NCBI GenBank assembly: GCA_949152475.1
Contig: OX424564.1
Span: 26,658,165 to 26,722,164, forward strand
Source: Terebella lapidaria
Lineage: Eukaryota > Annelida > Polychaeta > Terebellida > Terebellidae
Reading direction: 5' to 3'
Length of the DNA: 64,000 nucleotides
A program made the position numbers and the translations under genes. The notes beneath the pieces were generated by a model. That model was not told where the DNA came from. It made no database searches and saw only the letters and a list, made by a program, of their open reading frames with translations. Shown here piece after piece: positions 48,480 through 60,689 of this stretch; within the stretch, counting starts at the first letter, position 1, and each line of letters opens with the position of its first letter.

Positions 48480-49990
48480 GTGATTAGGGGCACTAAAGGT
48501 CTTGCCAGGCGTCTCAGGCGAATACCTAAGTGGATTAACAACAGTAACACCTCTGAAGCAGACTCACGGAACAGCAGCTCGAAAAAGATGTTCAGAGAAT
48601 GCAGACAGATTAACGCGTGTTTATGGAACGCCAGATCTGTAGTTCAGAAAGTGGCTCCACTAACTGACTATATAGTGGATCAAAATATCGACTTGATGTG
48701 TTCTACCGAGACTTGGTTGACCTGGGATGATAGTGAAAAAGTGACTGTCGGTGAAATCAACTCCTCGCTCAAAGGATGCAAGCTGATTTTGCTCCGCGTG
48801 CAACCAGGAAAGGGGGTGGTATGGCTGCGTTGGTGAATGAATCCCTCTAAACCAGCGTGCACAAGTCAGTTGTCTACAGCACGTTTGGACATTTGGATAT
48901 TTCGGTTTCATCTGCTGCTGATTTAATCAGGCTCTGTCTCCTGTATCGTCCACGTTCGTCAGCGAAGACCGGTTCCTTTTCAGAATTCATGGCCGAGTTC
49001 GCAGATTTGCTGGAGAAGACCATGCTGTCCACTGGCCACTTACTCCTGATGGGTGACAACAAAATACACATGAACAACCAGAGGTCGCGTGAGGCTGAAA
49101 TATTCTGGCATCTGACCTTCACAGTGATACTGCGCCATCTTCTCTTCCTGAGTGCTATCACTCAACACTTACCAGACTCTTTGATGAGCATGCCCCATCC
49201 AGAGTTAAAACGATCACACTGCGACCAAACGCGCCTTGGTTTTCCGAGCATTTGCACGAGTGCAAGCTCAAGAAGCGCAGGGCTGAACGTCGATGGAAGG
49301 CGTCAGGTCCATAGGGAGCTCTTTCTGGAGCAAAGGCACTTGTATGTCTCTTCAGTTGAAAAATTGAATACTGAGTACTACCGTGAGAAGATCTCAGATA
49401 CAGACACCAAGGGACTCTTTAGGCTGATCAATGAGAACTTTGGACAAACGGGGACTAAGATCCTACCTACAAACTGTGATGCTGAGGCCTCCACGTGTCA
49501 TTTCACAAGTAAGAAGGGCAACGATTTTTCAGGCGTTGGATTCAGAAACGGTGCAAAGTGATACTTTCAAAGAGCTGCACTCCATAACATCTCTCTCATC
49601 CTGGTCTTTCATGACTCAGGAGGCTATCGCGAAGATCATCCTACATTCCCCTTGTAATTCATCACCACTCGACCCTTTACCAGCCTGGCTCTTCAAATCA
49701 TGTATGGATGTGTTGTTGTCGACTTTGACGTCCATTGTCAACAACTCTCTCACGACAGCTGTGGTGCCAGTCTGCTTCAAGCATGCCTTGATCTCGCCTC
49801 TTATCAAGTAGTCATCACTGGATCGGGAGACTCTGTCGATCATCGGTCAGTTTCCAACCTGCCATATCTCCTGCCAAGTCTCTGGAACGAGTTGTTGCTG
49901 CACAACTCCATGAGTATCTGGAGTCTATCCTTTCGACTTACTGGCCACACCACTCGACGGAAACGACACTTCTGAAGGTACAGAATGACC
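48480..49990 (+). mobile_element. Decayed CR1-group LINE (endonuclease and pre-RT)
   Basis: The start of an APE endonuclease is visible about 48600-48780 (INACLWNARSVVQKVAPLTD, then STETWL). The connector before the RT follows at about 49600-49811: FMTQEAIAKIILHSPCNSSP, then LDPLPAWLFKSCMDVL, TSIVNNSLTTAVVPVCFKHA, LISPLIK. A damaged start of the RT (a 'VSNLP' word and a stretch resembling ERVVAAQLHEYL) ends near 49990. Frames change several times, and the catalytic RT core and 3' end are missing. Confidence 0.8.
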
Positions 49991-51656
49991 TGCTGATAGC
50001 TCAGAATGATCCTGGTTCGACCAGGACCCAGACACGCCAGAGCAGATGGCATGTCGCTTCAATTTGTTCGAAGTATCCGAGGGAACAGGCTTTGAGTTGG
50101 GAAGTCCCACAGGAACTCCTGGAGAACCAGGACATACTGAGTCTGAATGTGGCAACGCTCCGTATAGACAATTTCACCCCCACAGATGAAGAGAAAAGAT
50201 CTCTTAGGCACAAGAACTTGACCCCGATAATCAGTCTGTTTCACTCTATGAGGCAAAGTTTCTGATGTCTCGGCCTCAAGATTTTTTGGGTCCTGTGTCG
50301 GATGTTTTTCGACGGACTGACCCCAAAATCAATAGGGTAATTCCTTCTTCCTTGACACTTTGAATAATCAAACGGAAACCAAGTCAAGAAATAAACATTG
50401 AATTATACCCCCATGGACCTCAGGGACCCCGGAGCTGACTCCCAAACAATAGGGTTTTCCACGTGATATCTCTGACCAGTGGTACAGCCAGTACACCTGT
50501 CCCCGGTACCTGACGCACTGAACCTTCACAATCTTGAATAACTTCGTCTTATGAACTGGACAACTCAACAAACACCTGAGCAAGTCAACCCAGAGAATAC
50601 TATCTCAACTCAGTCGTATAGTACTTATGTTGGAACATGTTTAGAATGAAATGCCCCTTGTTGCTTCCATCCAATCAGCGCCATGCTATCTGCATCATGT
50701 GGCCAGTTTTAACCACTCACAGCCATGTCTTAGATTGCCCACATTACACTTGCAAGCCACACTCGGATTTTTGTAACTCATCGGGGTTTATTTTGCTGAT
50801 ACTTTCAAGATGGAAAGATGTGTCAAATTATTATAAATTTGGCTCACTTCGCCTGATCGGAAAGTGCAATATCTACCAAATTTCAGACTTATATCCGTAA
50901 TATGAATGAACAACTAAGCGACTGGGCGCACATACGTGTATGGGCATTCGAACGCGAATATTAAAAAAACCAACTGACGGGAGTTCATAAGAAGTGTGGG
51001 GTACATGATTGAATTTATAACAAGACCCTTTTGGAGGAACTCTCCTACAAATAGCAGAGTGTGGGTGATATTTCATTTGGCACACAAATATCACACAAAT
51101 ACACCTACAGGTCGCATGCAGCTGACCTTGTTGTATTCAGTTGCACGTGGGAGCCTGTCACACGGCCAATGTATACATACAGAAGGGTCAGTTCATTATT
51201 TTGTGCACGCACTGTAACAGGTAGAAATATAGACAGAGAGAGAAAGAAAGTAATGATGTTGGGTCACGTACTCAATAAGTTTTTTGCATTTTTTATAACC
51301 CTCTAAACAGCGGAAGAGTTATTTGACTTATTTAGTCTTGAAAGACTGTAGCAGAGTGGGCCCTAGGATTCCCACCTTGATCACATATAGGACGGAATTA
51401 GAATAGATCTAGGTAGTAGAATTGTAACTAGTACATAAGGACCAACGAATTCCTTGTATCCATAATTGAAAAAAAATAATTATATATATATATAACCTGC
51501 TCGATAAGAAAAAAAACTAGTTTCTCATTACCTCCTGCTTGAAAATCACCTATTATCGAACATTGTCCATTAATTGCGAAACTCTGATAAATATGTATTT
51601 TCATAGGGTTAGTCTATTTGTTTACGGCCGTTGCAGCGCCTAGTATATGGGCCTGT
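49991..51656. other. Intergenic stretch, no gene
   Basis: No recognised domain on either strand. A (TA)n run lies near 51480-51495. Confidence 0.4.
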
Positions 51657-54600
51657 GACCTCAATGGGAAATTTTTGCTACAATCTTTGAAATTTTCAGG
51701 GAACATAGCCATAACATATCTGAACCCAAAACCACTTGATACCAATTTTTTCGTTCTTTGGTATGGCCGCCATCTTGATTTTCAAAATGGCCGCCATTTT
51801 CACCCATTTCACCTTGTTTGAGGCTATCAGTCCACTTTCCAGACCACGATACCCATAATTTTTTGAAACCATAGGGCACCCGGATGTTGAATTCATCGTT
51901 TGCTGCCTTGAAATATTTTAGAAATATCTCTAATTTGCATAAATCCAAGATGGCCGCCATTTATTTCGAGCAAAAGAGGAAATTGGCTATAACTTTTTAT
52001 ACAATCAAGCTAGAATATTGATTTTGATGTCTACCCATAGGTTTTCATATATTGCGGATACACTGAGCATGTTTATAAATTGCTATGATATACCTGAACA
52101 AAGATAATCCAAGATGGCCACACTGTATTCAGAATGAAAATGATAGTCGACTACAATATTTGACAGAATCAAATTATAATGGTAATTGTGGCGTGCACAC
52201 AATCATGAGGTTTCTGTGGGCTTGTGGCTTAAATGGGAAATGTTAGGTACTCTTTGAAATTTTCAGAGATAATACCCATAATATACCTGAATCTAGAAGT
52301 ACTTGATAGCAGTTTTTCCTCCTGGGGTATAGCTGGCATCTAGATTTTCAAAATGGTCATCATTTTGCCTTTGTTTCACCATGTTTTATATTTTCGGGGC
52401 TATTATGGATAATCAGAATTGTCACCTAGCAGTGAAATTGCATAATTGTCACACTTTATAGTGTCCATTTGACCTAAGTGGTATCAGAATAGAGTTTTGT
52501 TTTCATTAACATGATTATAGATGTTGTAAACTAGTAGTCAGTGTCATAATTTACCTTACCAAATCACAAGAAGATTGTTCTCGAACAATGAAACAAGCAT
52601 ATGTTGACCATTTTTATTCAGATCATACATTTTATTATATTTGGATCATATTTCAACAACAGTGAACCACTAGTTGACTATCCCATGTTTTCACAAGTTT
52701 AAACATTATACTTCGCAGTGACAGAGTTCAGTTTAAACTAGTGTTTCGCCTGGTATGAACACCTGGCTGATCTAAACTCCATTCCATCCGAGTTGTTCGC
52801 CCCACATAGTTATGCATCTCCATAACTCCATTACAGATGCTGGTGCAAGTGCAATTTTGAATATTTCTGGAAGGAGTCTACCCTCATAAAATATTCACCG
52901 AAGCTGCAGTGAATCTGGAACTTCTGGATGAGTGTCAAATTCTTGTTCCCACAGGGAAGCTTGATATGTGATGATCTGATATGCAGTATCCGTGCACATC
53001 GAGTTGAAGGGAACAACTCCATACCATTATCTATCCATTTTGTTCGAAAATCATCCATTTTAAGTCTTGTGGATAGTTTGTTTTTATGCAATTTTTACGA
53101 CATAGGTATTTCAGGCACCATCTTAAATTCAGTAGCCTTTGGACTTGTGATCAGGTACTTGCCATACAACCTGTCCGAGGGATTTGTTCCGGGTTTCCGA
53201 ATTATTTTCATAGGTGATACAGTATAGCAGAAACCACTATATGTCACACACTGTCTGCCCCTCTTTGGTGTCTATGGATAAACTATTTGGAGGGCATTGT
53301 CTCTTTTCCAAACTGCTGCATATTACATTTGATATTGTCATCACTAAAACCTAGTTGTATTAGTGGTAATAGATTGATACTTACATTCAACAGTTTCCTT
53401 GGATATTTACGTTCCTATCCCTAGAGCAGAGAAGCAGAAAAGATGGCTGAATATTCTCTCAGGAATGCTTCAAAACGTGCATTTCTGACTTGCCCTGATA
53501 TTTGCCTTGTCATCTTGTCCTAGAAATAAGCTTCCCCACATAATCTCTCTACTACGAACTGTGATTGGCATCAATGAGCTCTCAATCAATATCCGAGGCT
53601 AGTAGATGCATGTTTGGATTCATTCTTGAGCGAACCTTCAGCCACTTTTGCTGCTAAATGTATCTCTGCTCCTGACCTAGGAACGGAACCAACCTATGAA
53701 AACTTTTGAGTGATGTCTGAGATACCTGTTCAGCCTCTTTTATAAAATGAGCACAAACATAAAGAATCTACAAGACTTACAATGGCTGATTTTCAAGCAA
53801 CAATGGATAGAAATAGATATAAAAATGGTCCTTTCAACTCGATATGCTTGGATAAAGCACATCAGATTGGCACATATCAAGCTGCTCTGTGGGAACAAGA
53901 CTGACGCTCATTCAGACTTTCCAGACTCACCGCAGCTTGGGTGGATATTTGATGAGGGTAGACTTCTCCAAGAAATATCGAAGATTAACCTCAATGTTTA
54001 AAATTAGACGATAAATTGGGGACGAGAAATGGTGTTCACCACACGTAACTTGAGTAATTCACAAATTTAGGTTTGACTATAGTGGTTCATTAATTGTTGA
54101 AAATTGGCTCAAATGCGTTGTAATGAAATGGATTACTTGAAAAAGGTCAATATATGCTTGTTTCACTGTTCGAGAACAATCTTCGTTTTTTGATTCGGTA
54201 AGGTAAATAATATGAAACTGGTCACTATTTCACTACATTTGATATGAAAAATTATATTCTTCTGATATCAATAAAGTCGAGTGGACACCATAAAATATGA
54301 CATCTATGCAAATTCTCTGCTAACTGACCTTCTTGATTATTCATAATAGCCCCCCCCCCCCAAACAAAGAAAGAAAATGAAAATACAGCGGAATGAAGGC
54401 AAAATAATAACCGTTTTGAAAACCAAGATGGCAGCTATACCGCAAAAGAATGAAGTTGCTATTAAGTGGTTCTAGGTTCAAGTGTATTATTGCTATTTTC
54501 CCTGAAAAGTCCGAGGAATACCCAAAATTCCTCAGTTTATTCACAATTTCTACATTCATAACACAAGCAAGAAGGAATTTGTTCCGGCTAAGTAAAGCAA

Positions 54601-55790
54601 TGATAATATGGTCACTGCATGTGAAATATAGCTAAGTAACAAAACAATACATGTAGTGTCAACTTGATAATAACAGTGCTGTTTAAGCTGAATACAATTG
54701 ACTGGCAAACCAGCTGTTATCTCCAGCCTATTATATGACCACTTATTACATTGTTTTTTTTAGAAAAGAAAGGAGGAGGAGGCTTGACATGTGCATACTT
54801 AGTGTATAGTAAACTGAGGTGGGGGAAAGGGGGGGGGGGGTGAGGGGGTGACTCCTTTACAAGTCACTATTACAATTAGATTAGAGCACCTGACAGTGAT
54901 CCCAGGCACTGGAACTGTAAGTCAAAGAATACAGTAACCAAGCTTAGTTACAGTAGGTCCCAGCACCAGTGACTCCATGATTGACCAGGCTCCACAGTAC
55001 TATAGCCAGCATCTGCATGGGTGCAAGTGAGAGAGTAATTCTAAGTACTAAAAAATACTCCCGAAAAAATCTCTTGGAAATTGCCTGAAACAAATTATGA
55101 CATTGACAGGAATAGCCTTATTTTTTTCCAAAAAATTTTGGATTTCAGATCTTGACGGAAGCAAAGCATTTCAGATGAGCTGTGAAAATTTCTGAAAGAT
55201 AGATAAGGCGTTCAAGAGTTTATGATCAGGAAACCAAACGGCGGGGAAAAAAACCCAAAAACATAAGGCCTCCCATCGGATGCCTAATTATCAGTTTCGC
55301 TCAGAATACATGGTGGACACCTGGATTATCTCTGTTCAGATATATCTTGGCTATTTCTAAATATGCTCATTGTATCCGCAATATATGAAAACCTATGGGT
55401 AGACATCAAAATCAATATTCTAGCTTGATTTTATCAAAAGTTATAGTCATGTCTTGTTTTGCTTGAAATTAGTGGCGGCCATCTTGGATTTATGCAAATT
55501 AGAAAAGTTTCTCAAATCTGTATGGGTGGAAATCGTTGGATTTGACATTTGAGTGCCTTACAAAACCAAAAAATTGTGTGTATTATGGTTTGGCAACTGG
55601 ACTGATAACGCCCCTAAACTAAAAACATGGTGAAATGAGTGCAGGATGGCGGCCATTTTGAAAATCAAGATGGCGGTCATACCGGGCATTGAAAAAATTG
55701 GTATCAAGTGGTTTCGAGTCAGAATATGTTTTGGCTATATCCCTGAAATTTTCAAAGATTGTATCAGATTGTATTTCCCATTGGTTTGAA
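51657..55790. repeat. Long imperfect palindrome of about 4.1 kb
   Basis: The two halves are inverted copies around a centre near 53,400. Matches seen: 51657-51800 with 55560-55790 (TCAAAATGGCCGCCATTTTC and its inverse), 51900-51960 with 55455-55510, 52010-52090 with 55330-55420, 52200-52350 with 54340-54510, 52575-52620 with 54130-54175, 52830-53050 with 53790-53990. The right arm carries about 730 extra bases (about 54,540-55,270, including a G-run near 54,830). The arms are well diverged. No transposase-like frame; the centre (about 53,060-53,780) codes for nothing recognised. It could be a foldback transposon or two repeat copies head to head. Confidence 0.75.
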
Positions 55791-56290
55791 AATCATTACA
55801 TAACCCAACCGACTAGCCAAGCTTCTGATTAGTCGGCACTCCGGCATATTTGGAGGGAAATTCTGTGAATCGGTCCATTGAGTTATACCGATCTATATTT
55901 CGTAGGCCATTTCTCCCAGTTTTCATGATTGGAAGAGTATGGTGAATCAGAAATGCGTGTGGAAAAAAACGATGAACGAACGATGCGTAAGGATCAAATA
56001 CAAACGTATTGTATTGTTTGCGTAACGTTACTGTAAAATTCTTACCATTCTAATTAGTAACGTAACTCTTCCCTATGAAAAAACAAAATCTGTGACCCTT
56101 CGTAGGACTTTTGAAACAATGTTTTCTAACATGCAATAGACTACTATACATAATACATAGCACAAAGAGCTACATAGACAGAATAAGCAGTCCAATGTGC
56201 AATACATAATGAGCTACTTTTGTACGGCTCGAGCGATCAAAGTTTAACGTTCATTCGTATATTTACTGGACATTTTCATGTTGGATATAT
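55791..56290. other. Promoter-side flank of FAM151A-like gene
   Basis: Upstream of the FAM151A-like start. TATATATGG lies immediately before the ATG, too close to be a TATA box for an mRNA with a normal leader. No other element can be supported. Confidence 0.4.
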
Positions 56291-59200
56291 ATGGCGCGGA
56301 AACAAGCGATATTCGTGGCGGTTATCGCCGCCGTAGCTGTCGTTGTTGTGACGATAAGTGTGTCGGTGTACTTCGGAAGTAAAACCGCACCGACGCCAGG
56401 TACGTAGGCATTTTCGTTTTCAAGTTTAAGAATTAATAACGTCGTTATTTACCGGCATATATAGGGCCTAGTTAACTTTGAATCTACGAAGTACGTATCT
56501 CGCCTATAGTTCGAGGTCATTTTTTTACATAACACAACAAACGATGGTGATATTACAGACACATAGAAACAGGTGATAACAATACTATAACTACCCTAAT
56601 GTGACTGCCGATGATAGTATTCTTTTTCAAAATACCGGGGCTCGTTGTCTAGACCCGTCCTCGCCCGATGCCAAGAGCGCTGGTATTTTCCCACCTGACG
56701 GCAGTCCATTGGATTTCTTTGGAATCGACGACGCTCTGGATATAAAATGGTACCATGGGGCAAACAGCTTGGAAGAGATGGAGGTAAAATAGCGACTATG
56801 TTTCCTACATATCATGTTCATTTGAAACATTTCTTGAAAAAAATTATTCGATGTTGTATCATAGTGACACAAATACTCCATAGAGTCCAAGTTACAATTC
56901 AAGTTGAAGTCCAGTGCAGAACTTGGACGAGCGAGCCAACAACAATAACAACAACAAGAAGAAGGACGAAACATATCAATGTCAAGAATGTGGTATAATC
57001 ATATCGGTATTGAACACGTGTTATTTTGGAAACAAATTGCCTCGCTCGTCATAAAGTAGAAAATGGTAAGATGTAAACATACGTATTGCTCACAGCAATT
57101 TGATAGGGAAAATCTCCTTGTTGCAGGAGGCCCTCTCGGGCGACTATCAGATGCTCGAGGGGGACATCATTCTGGACTGGTGGGGGCTGCCCAACCAGAC
57201 GGAAACTCCGGTGATGGCTCACCCGCCTAGCGTTACCAGTGACAACACACTAGATAACTGGCTGACTAACATCTTCGCCCGCCCGGACAAGGCGCCTAAG
57301 CTGGACTTCAAGGGCGAGGAGGTCATAGAACCGTCTCTACAGGTATGGAGATTGTGTCCATTGTTCGGTCTCGCTCTACGAGAGCATGGTTCCTTGATTG
57401 GAAAGAGACTGTCCCATTGAAAATTACCTGTTTTTGTTTTCAATTCGCCAAATTTCAGCACATACAAGCTTCAGGTAGATCTGCCTAACTGTTGAACAAA
57501 ACATACACGATACCTGATCATCCGAGTATTTCGCAGGTGTTACAGAGCCATACAGATGTGATACGTCATCCAGTGTGGGCCAATGCTGACGTAGTGAAAG
57601 GTCCCGGATCGAACGACCAGCCAATCAGCTTCGATTTGTTGGTGATGTCATCATTACAACTATTCTAAGTGATAAACATTCACATAGCGAAGCTCGCCAG
57701 TACATCCCGACACAATCCTCAGATTTGGCTGCTATCCAGAAGTAATCAAATTTCTCTCCGCTAGGGTTTTTTCTCTGGTCGAAGAGTACTTCCCTAACAT
57801 GACCCTGAGCCTGGGCTGGAAAACGGGCTGCTGTGCCGAGCTGTACACACGGGATATGATGACAGAGATGTGGGAGCTGGTACACAACATCTCCCAGCCG
57901 GTCACCTTCCCCGCTCGCGCTGCTCTCTTCAAGGCAAGGAGATGTAGTGTTATAGTTACAACATGTCCCTGTGTGGAATGTGTCATGTTTTTTGTGCTAG
58001 TCGGGATAGTGCAATGAGAACTTGTTCACTCGTGTCACTACCATATATTCCACACATGATTTATATGAAAATGATGTCCATTCATCCGTCCAGGATTCTT
58101 GGCTTGAATTCAAGTGGTTGCTCGAAAAGGACCCCACGCGTTTTACAATCACCGTTTGGACTCCATCCGGTTCAAACTTCTGGGAAGGCGCTACACCGTA
58201 CGACATGCTCTACGTAAGGAACGACGTGGACAAACGTCTAATCTACTATGATTTACCGGGGCCCAGATTCGAACAGTTCAAAGAGCTGGCAATCACCGCG
58301 GGCAGCCCCTTCAACCATTTCGATGGCCTCTCTGGAGTGAGGGATGGTTTAGTCATAACGTGGGCACACGGCGTGAACAGCCAGAAAGAACTGGATGACG
58401 CGCTTGACAGTAAGTGTTTGAGATTCAGTGAGGAAAAATGTAGAATGTTGTTATATATTTGCGTGCTGCCTGGTATATATACGGTACTACCAGTACATAC
58501 GGTTGATGCATACATGTATTAAAGCTGCTGCCTTCGAATGTACATGCATAATTTTTCTCAAAACCATTTTTTTTGTTAAACACGTCTAATGCAATATAAC
58601 AAAAGGTGTGCTCAATGATGTGTATTCATCAAACCCGGATGTAAACAAATGCTCAAATCGCGCTCAATCACATTGAGTACATTTTCCAGTTCGTATTTGC
58701 ATATGTAGTGTAGTTGTGAGAAACTTATCAGTGATATACCATTCTGTGCGTGAATTGTCAGTCTTTCTCGCACTTCTATGCTTTGTTTACATCTGCGTGT
58801 GATGGATACAGTTTGAACCGTCTGTTCAAATGAGCAAAATTTCCCTGAGGAGTGGTTATTTTCATTGCATTTAATGTGAGTATGTTTCATTCAGTTAATT
58901 TAGCATGTTTAGTATGAAATATAGTTTTCAAAAAATATTGAGGGGTTTCGAAGGCAGCTGCTCTAACAGTAGGAAACAGTGGCTGGTGGTCGCTGATTGG
59001 CTCTGGATATGATTAGGGGCAGAGCTTGAGAAAAGGGTTTGCACTGTGCACCTTGCCCAATGGCATAGAGCGTTGTCTAGGGGTCAGGTCATATTGCTGT
59101 CAACGCTGTAAGGTTAACGTTTTGGAAGCTGATGAAGCTAAAGCTGATTGACCACATTATCTGAAGTAATATGGTCAATATTTGACAGAAACATTATTTT

Positions 59201-60689
59201 ACTCACCATGTGTCGGAGTCAGCTTCCAAAAAGTTAGGCTAACAGCGTTGACAAGAAACTTCCACTGTGTATGTAATTGTAATTTGACGACGTGCATTAT
59301 CTCAGTTGACGCGTGATGTGTTTTTGTCTGGTGACGTTAGATCTCATAGCGATATGGGATGTCGGAGACTGGGATGTCGGTATGAGATAAGGGATGTCGG
59401 CGCCGTGGGCTAGCAGACTTAACGATTTGTTGTAGGTGACGTTATGATGCTGGAAGCAGATGTGTTGCTGCGAGGTCAGGGACTGCCGAACCAGACAGAC
59501 ACCCCGATCATGGCCCATCCCCCCGACACAGACAGCGACATCACGCTAGAGCAGTGGCTCAGTCGCGTTATCAACACGACCAAAGGTACAATATTAGTAT
59601 TCTGTCAGGCTTTTAGTAATCTTGGAAGTTAGTCGACTTCATATACATGTACCAGTACAATTATATCGTGTTACAATAGACATTTACTCGATATCTAGGT
59701 ATGAAGAATCCGTAATATAAACACGAAGTCCATTACTAGTATACTAAGTAAAATGTCCGGTAAAATCGGCTATTTCTAAGGAGCTCCATGACCAGCCCCC
59801 CCCCCCCCCCCCCCATCCTTCTTCCCCCATTTATGGACTCGAGGAAATGACTGAAGTGTTCCGGAAAGAGTAACCATTTCCCGCCCCACATGTGGCTACC
59901 GTCTACGAATATTAACTGATATTGTTACAAATGTTGTACAGGTAATAAAATAATAAATCTATTTCGAACATATTCAAGGTGTAAAACTGGATTTCAAGTA
60001 TACAAATGTTCTGGAGCCGTCGATGGAGGTACTGCAGTCGTTCAAGGGAAGCTATCAGCAACCAGTCTGGATCAATTCCGATATTTTTGACGGGCCTGGT
60101 TTTTCGACTAATGACCCGGTCAACGCCACGGAATTTAAGTGAGTGAATTTCTTCGCATATGTAATTATTGTCATATCATGATTACAGATATTCATATTTC
60201 TTTCACTCACTGCATGATTATGAAATAATGAATAAAAGAAAACCAATATGTGTAGTATAGCATGTACAATATGTAATTAAATAATAAAAACTGTTATACT
60301 CATACATGTACAGGAGACTGGTGCTAGACTATTTCCCAGAGAGCACATTGTCAATCGGTTGGACAACGACTGATCGGGGCATTGCTTACACACCGGAAAT
60401 GGTGGCGGAAATGTCGTCATACGCGCGTGATTTCGTTCAGCCAATCACGTTCCCCGTACGTGCGATGTACGTGAGAGCCTCGTGGGACGCGCTCACATTG
60501 CTGTTGGACGAGTCGCGTAGCTACACGTTGACGATATGGTCGTCTACTAACGACGTAGTCGACGTTAACGACCTTGTCTATGTACGGGAAAACTACGACG
60601 TCGACAGGGTTTACTACGATCTACCCGATGATCTCATGAACGAGTTTCTGGAAAAACTTAACACGACTCTGCCATTTCAAACGTATTGA
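56291..60689 (+). CDS. FAM151A: FAM151A-like protein, two menorin domains, complete
   Basis: Nine exons: 56291-56399, 56653-56783, 57127-57342, 57537-57637, 57765-57933, 58094-58409, 59436-59585, 59979-60138 and 60314-60689. All phases agree and give 575 residues (human FAM151A about 585). Exon 1 encodes MARKQAIFVAVIAAVAVVVV and more hydrophobic residues: a signal anchor placing the rest outside the cell. Domain 1 has ALDIKWYHGANS, LEGDIIL, MAHPP, SDNTLDNWL, PKLDFKG, HPVWANADVVKGPG, LSLGWKT, QPVTFPARA, DMLYVRNDVDKRLIYYDLP. Domain 2 has RDGLVITWAHGVNS, LEADVLLRGQG, MAHPP, VKLDFKY, QQPVWINSDIFDGPG, LSIGWTT, PITFPVRAMYVRASW, DLVYVRENYDVDRVYYDLP. Intron 5 starts with GC (AAG|GCAAGG), a GC-AG intron. 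The exon 4 donor and exon 2 acceptor are the least certain. Function of the family is unsettled. Confidence 0.93.

Noticed and set aside
48857-49561. 234-residue plus frame considered as a host gene
   Set aside because: It lies between endonuclease and pre-RT blocks of a decayed LINE and is best read as a remnant of that element.
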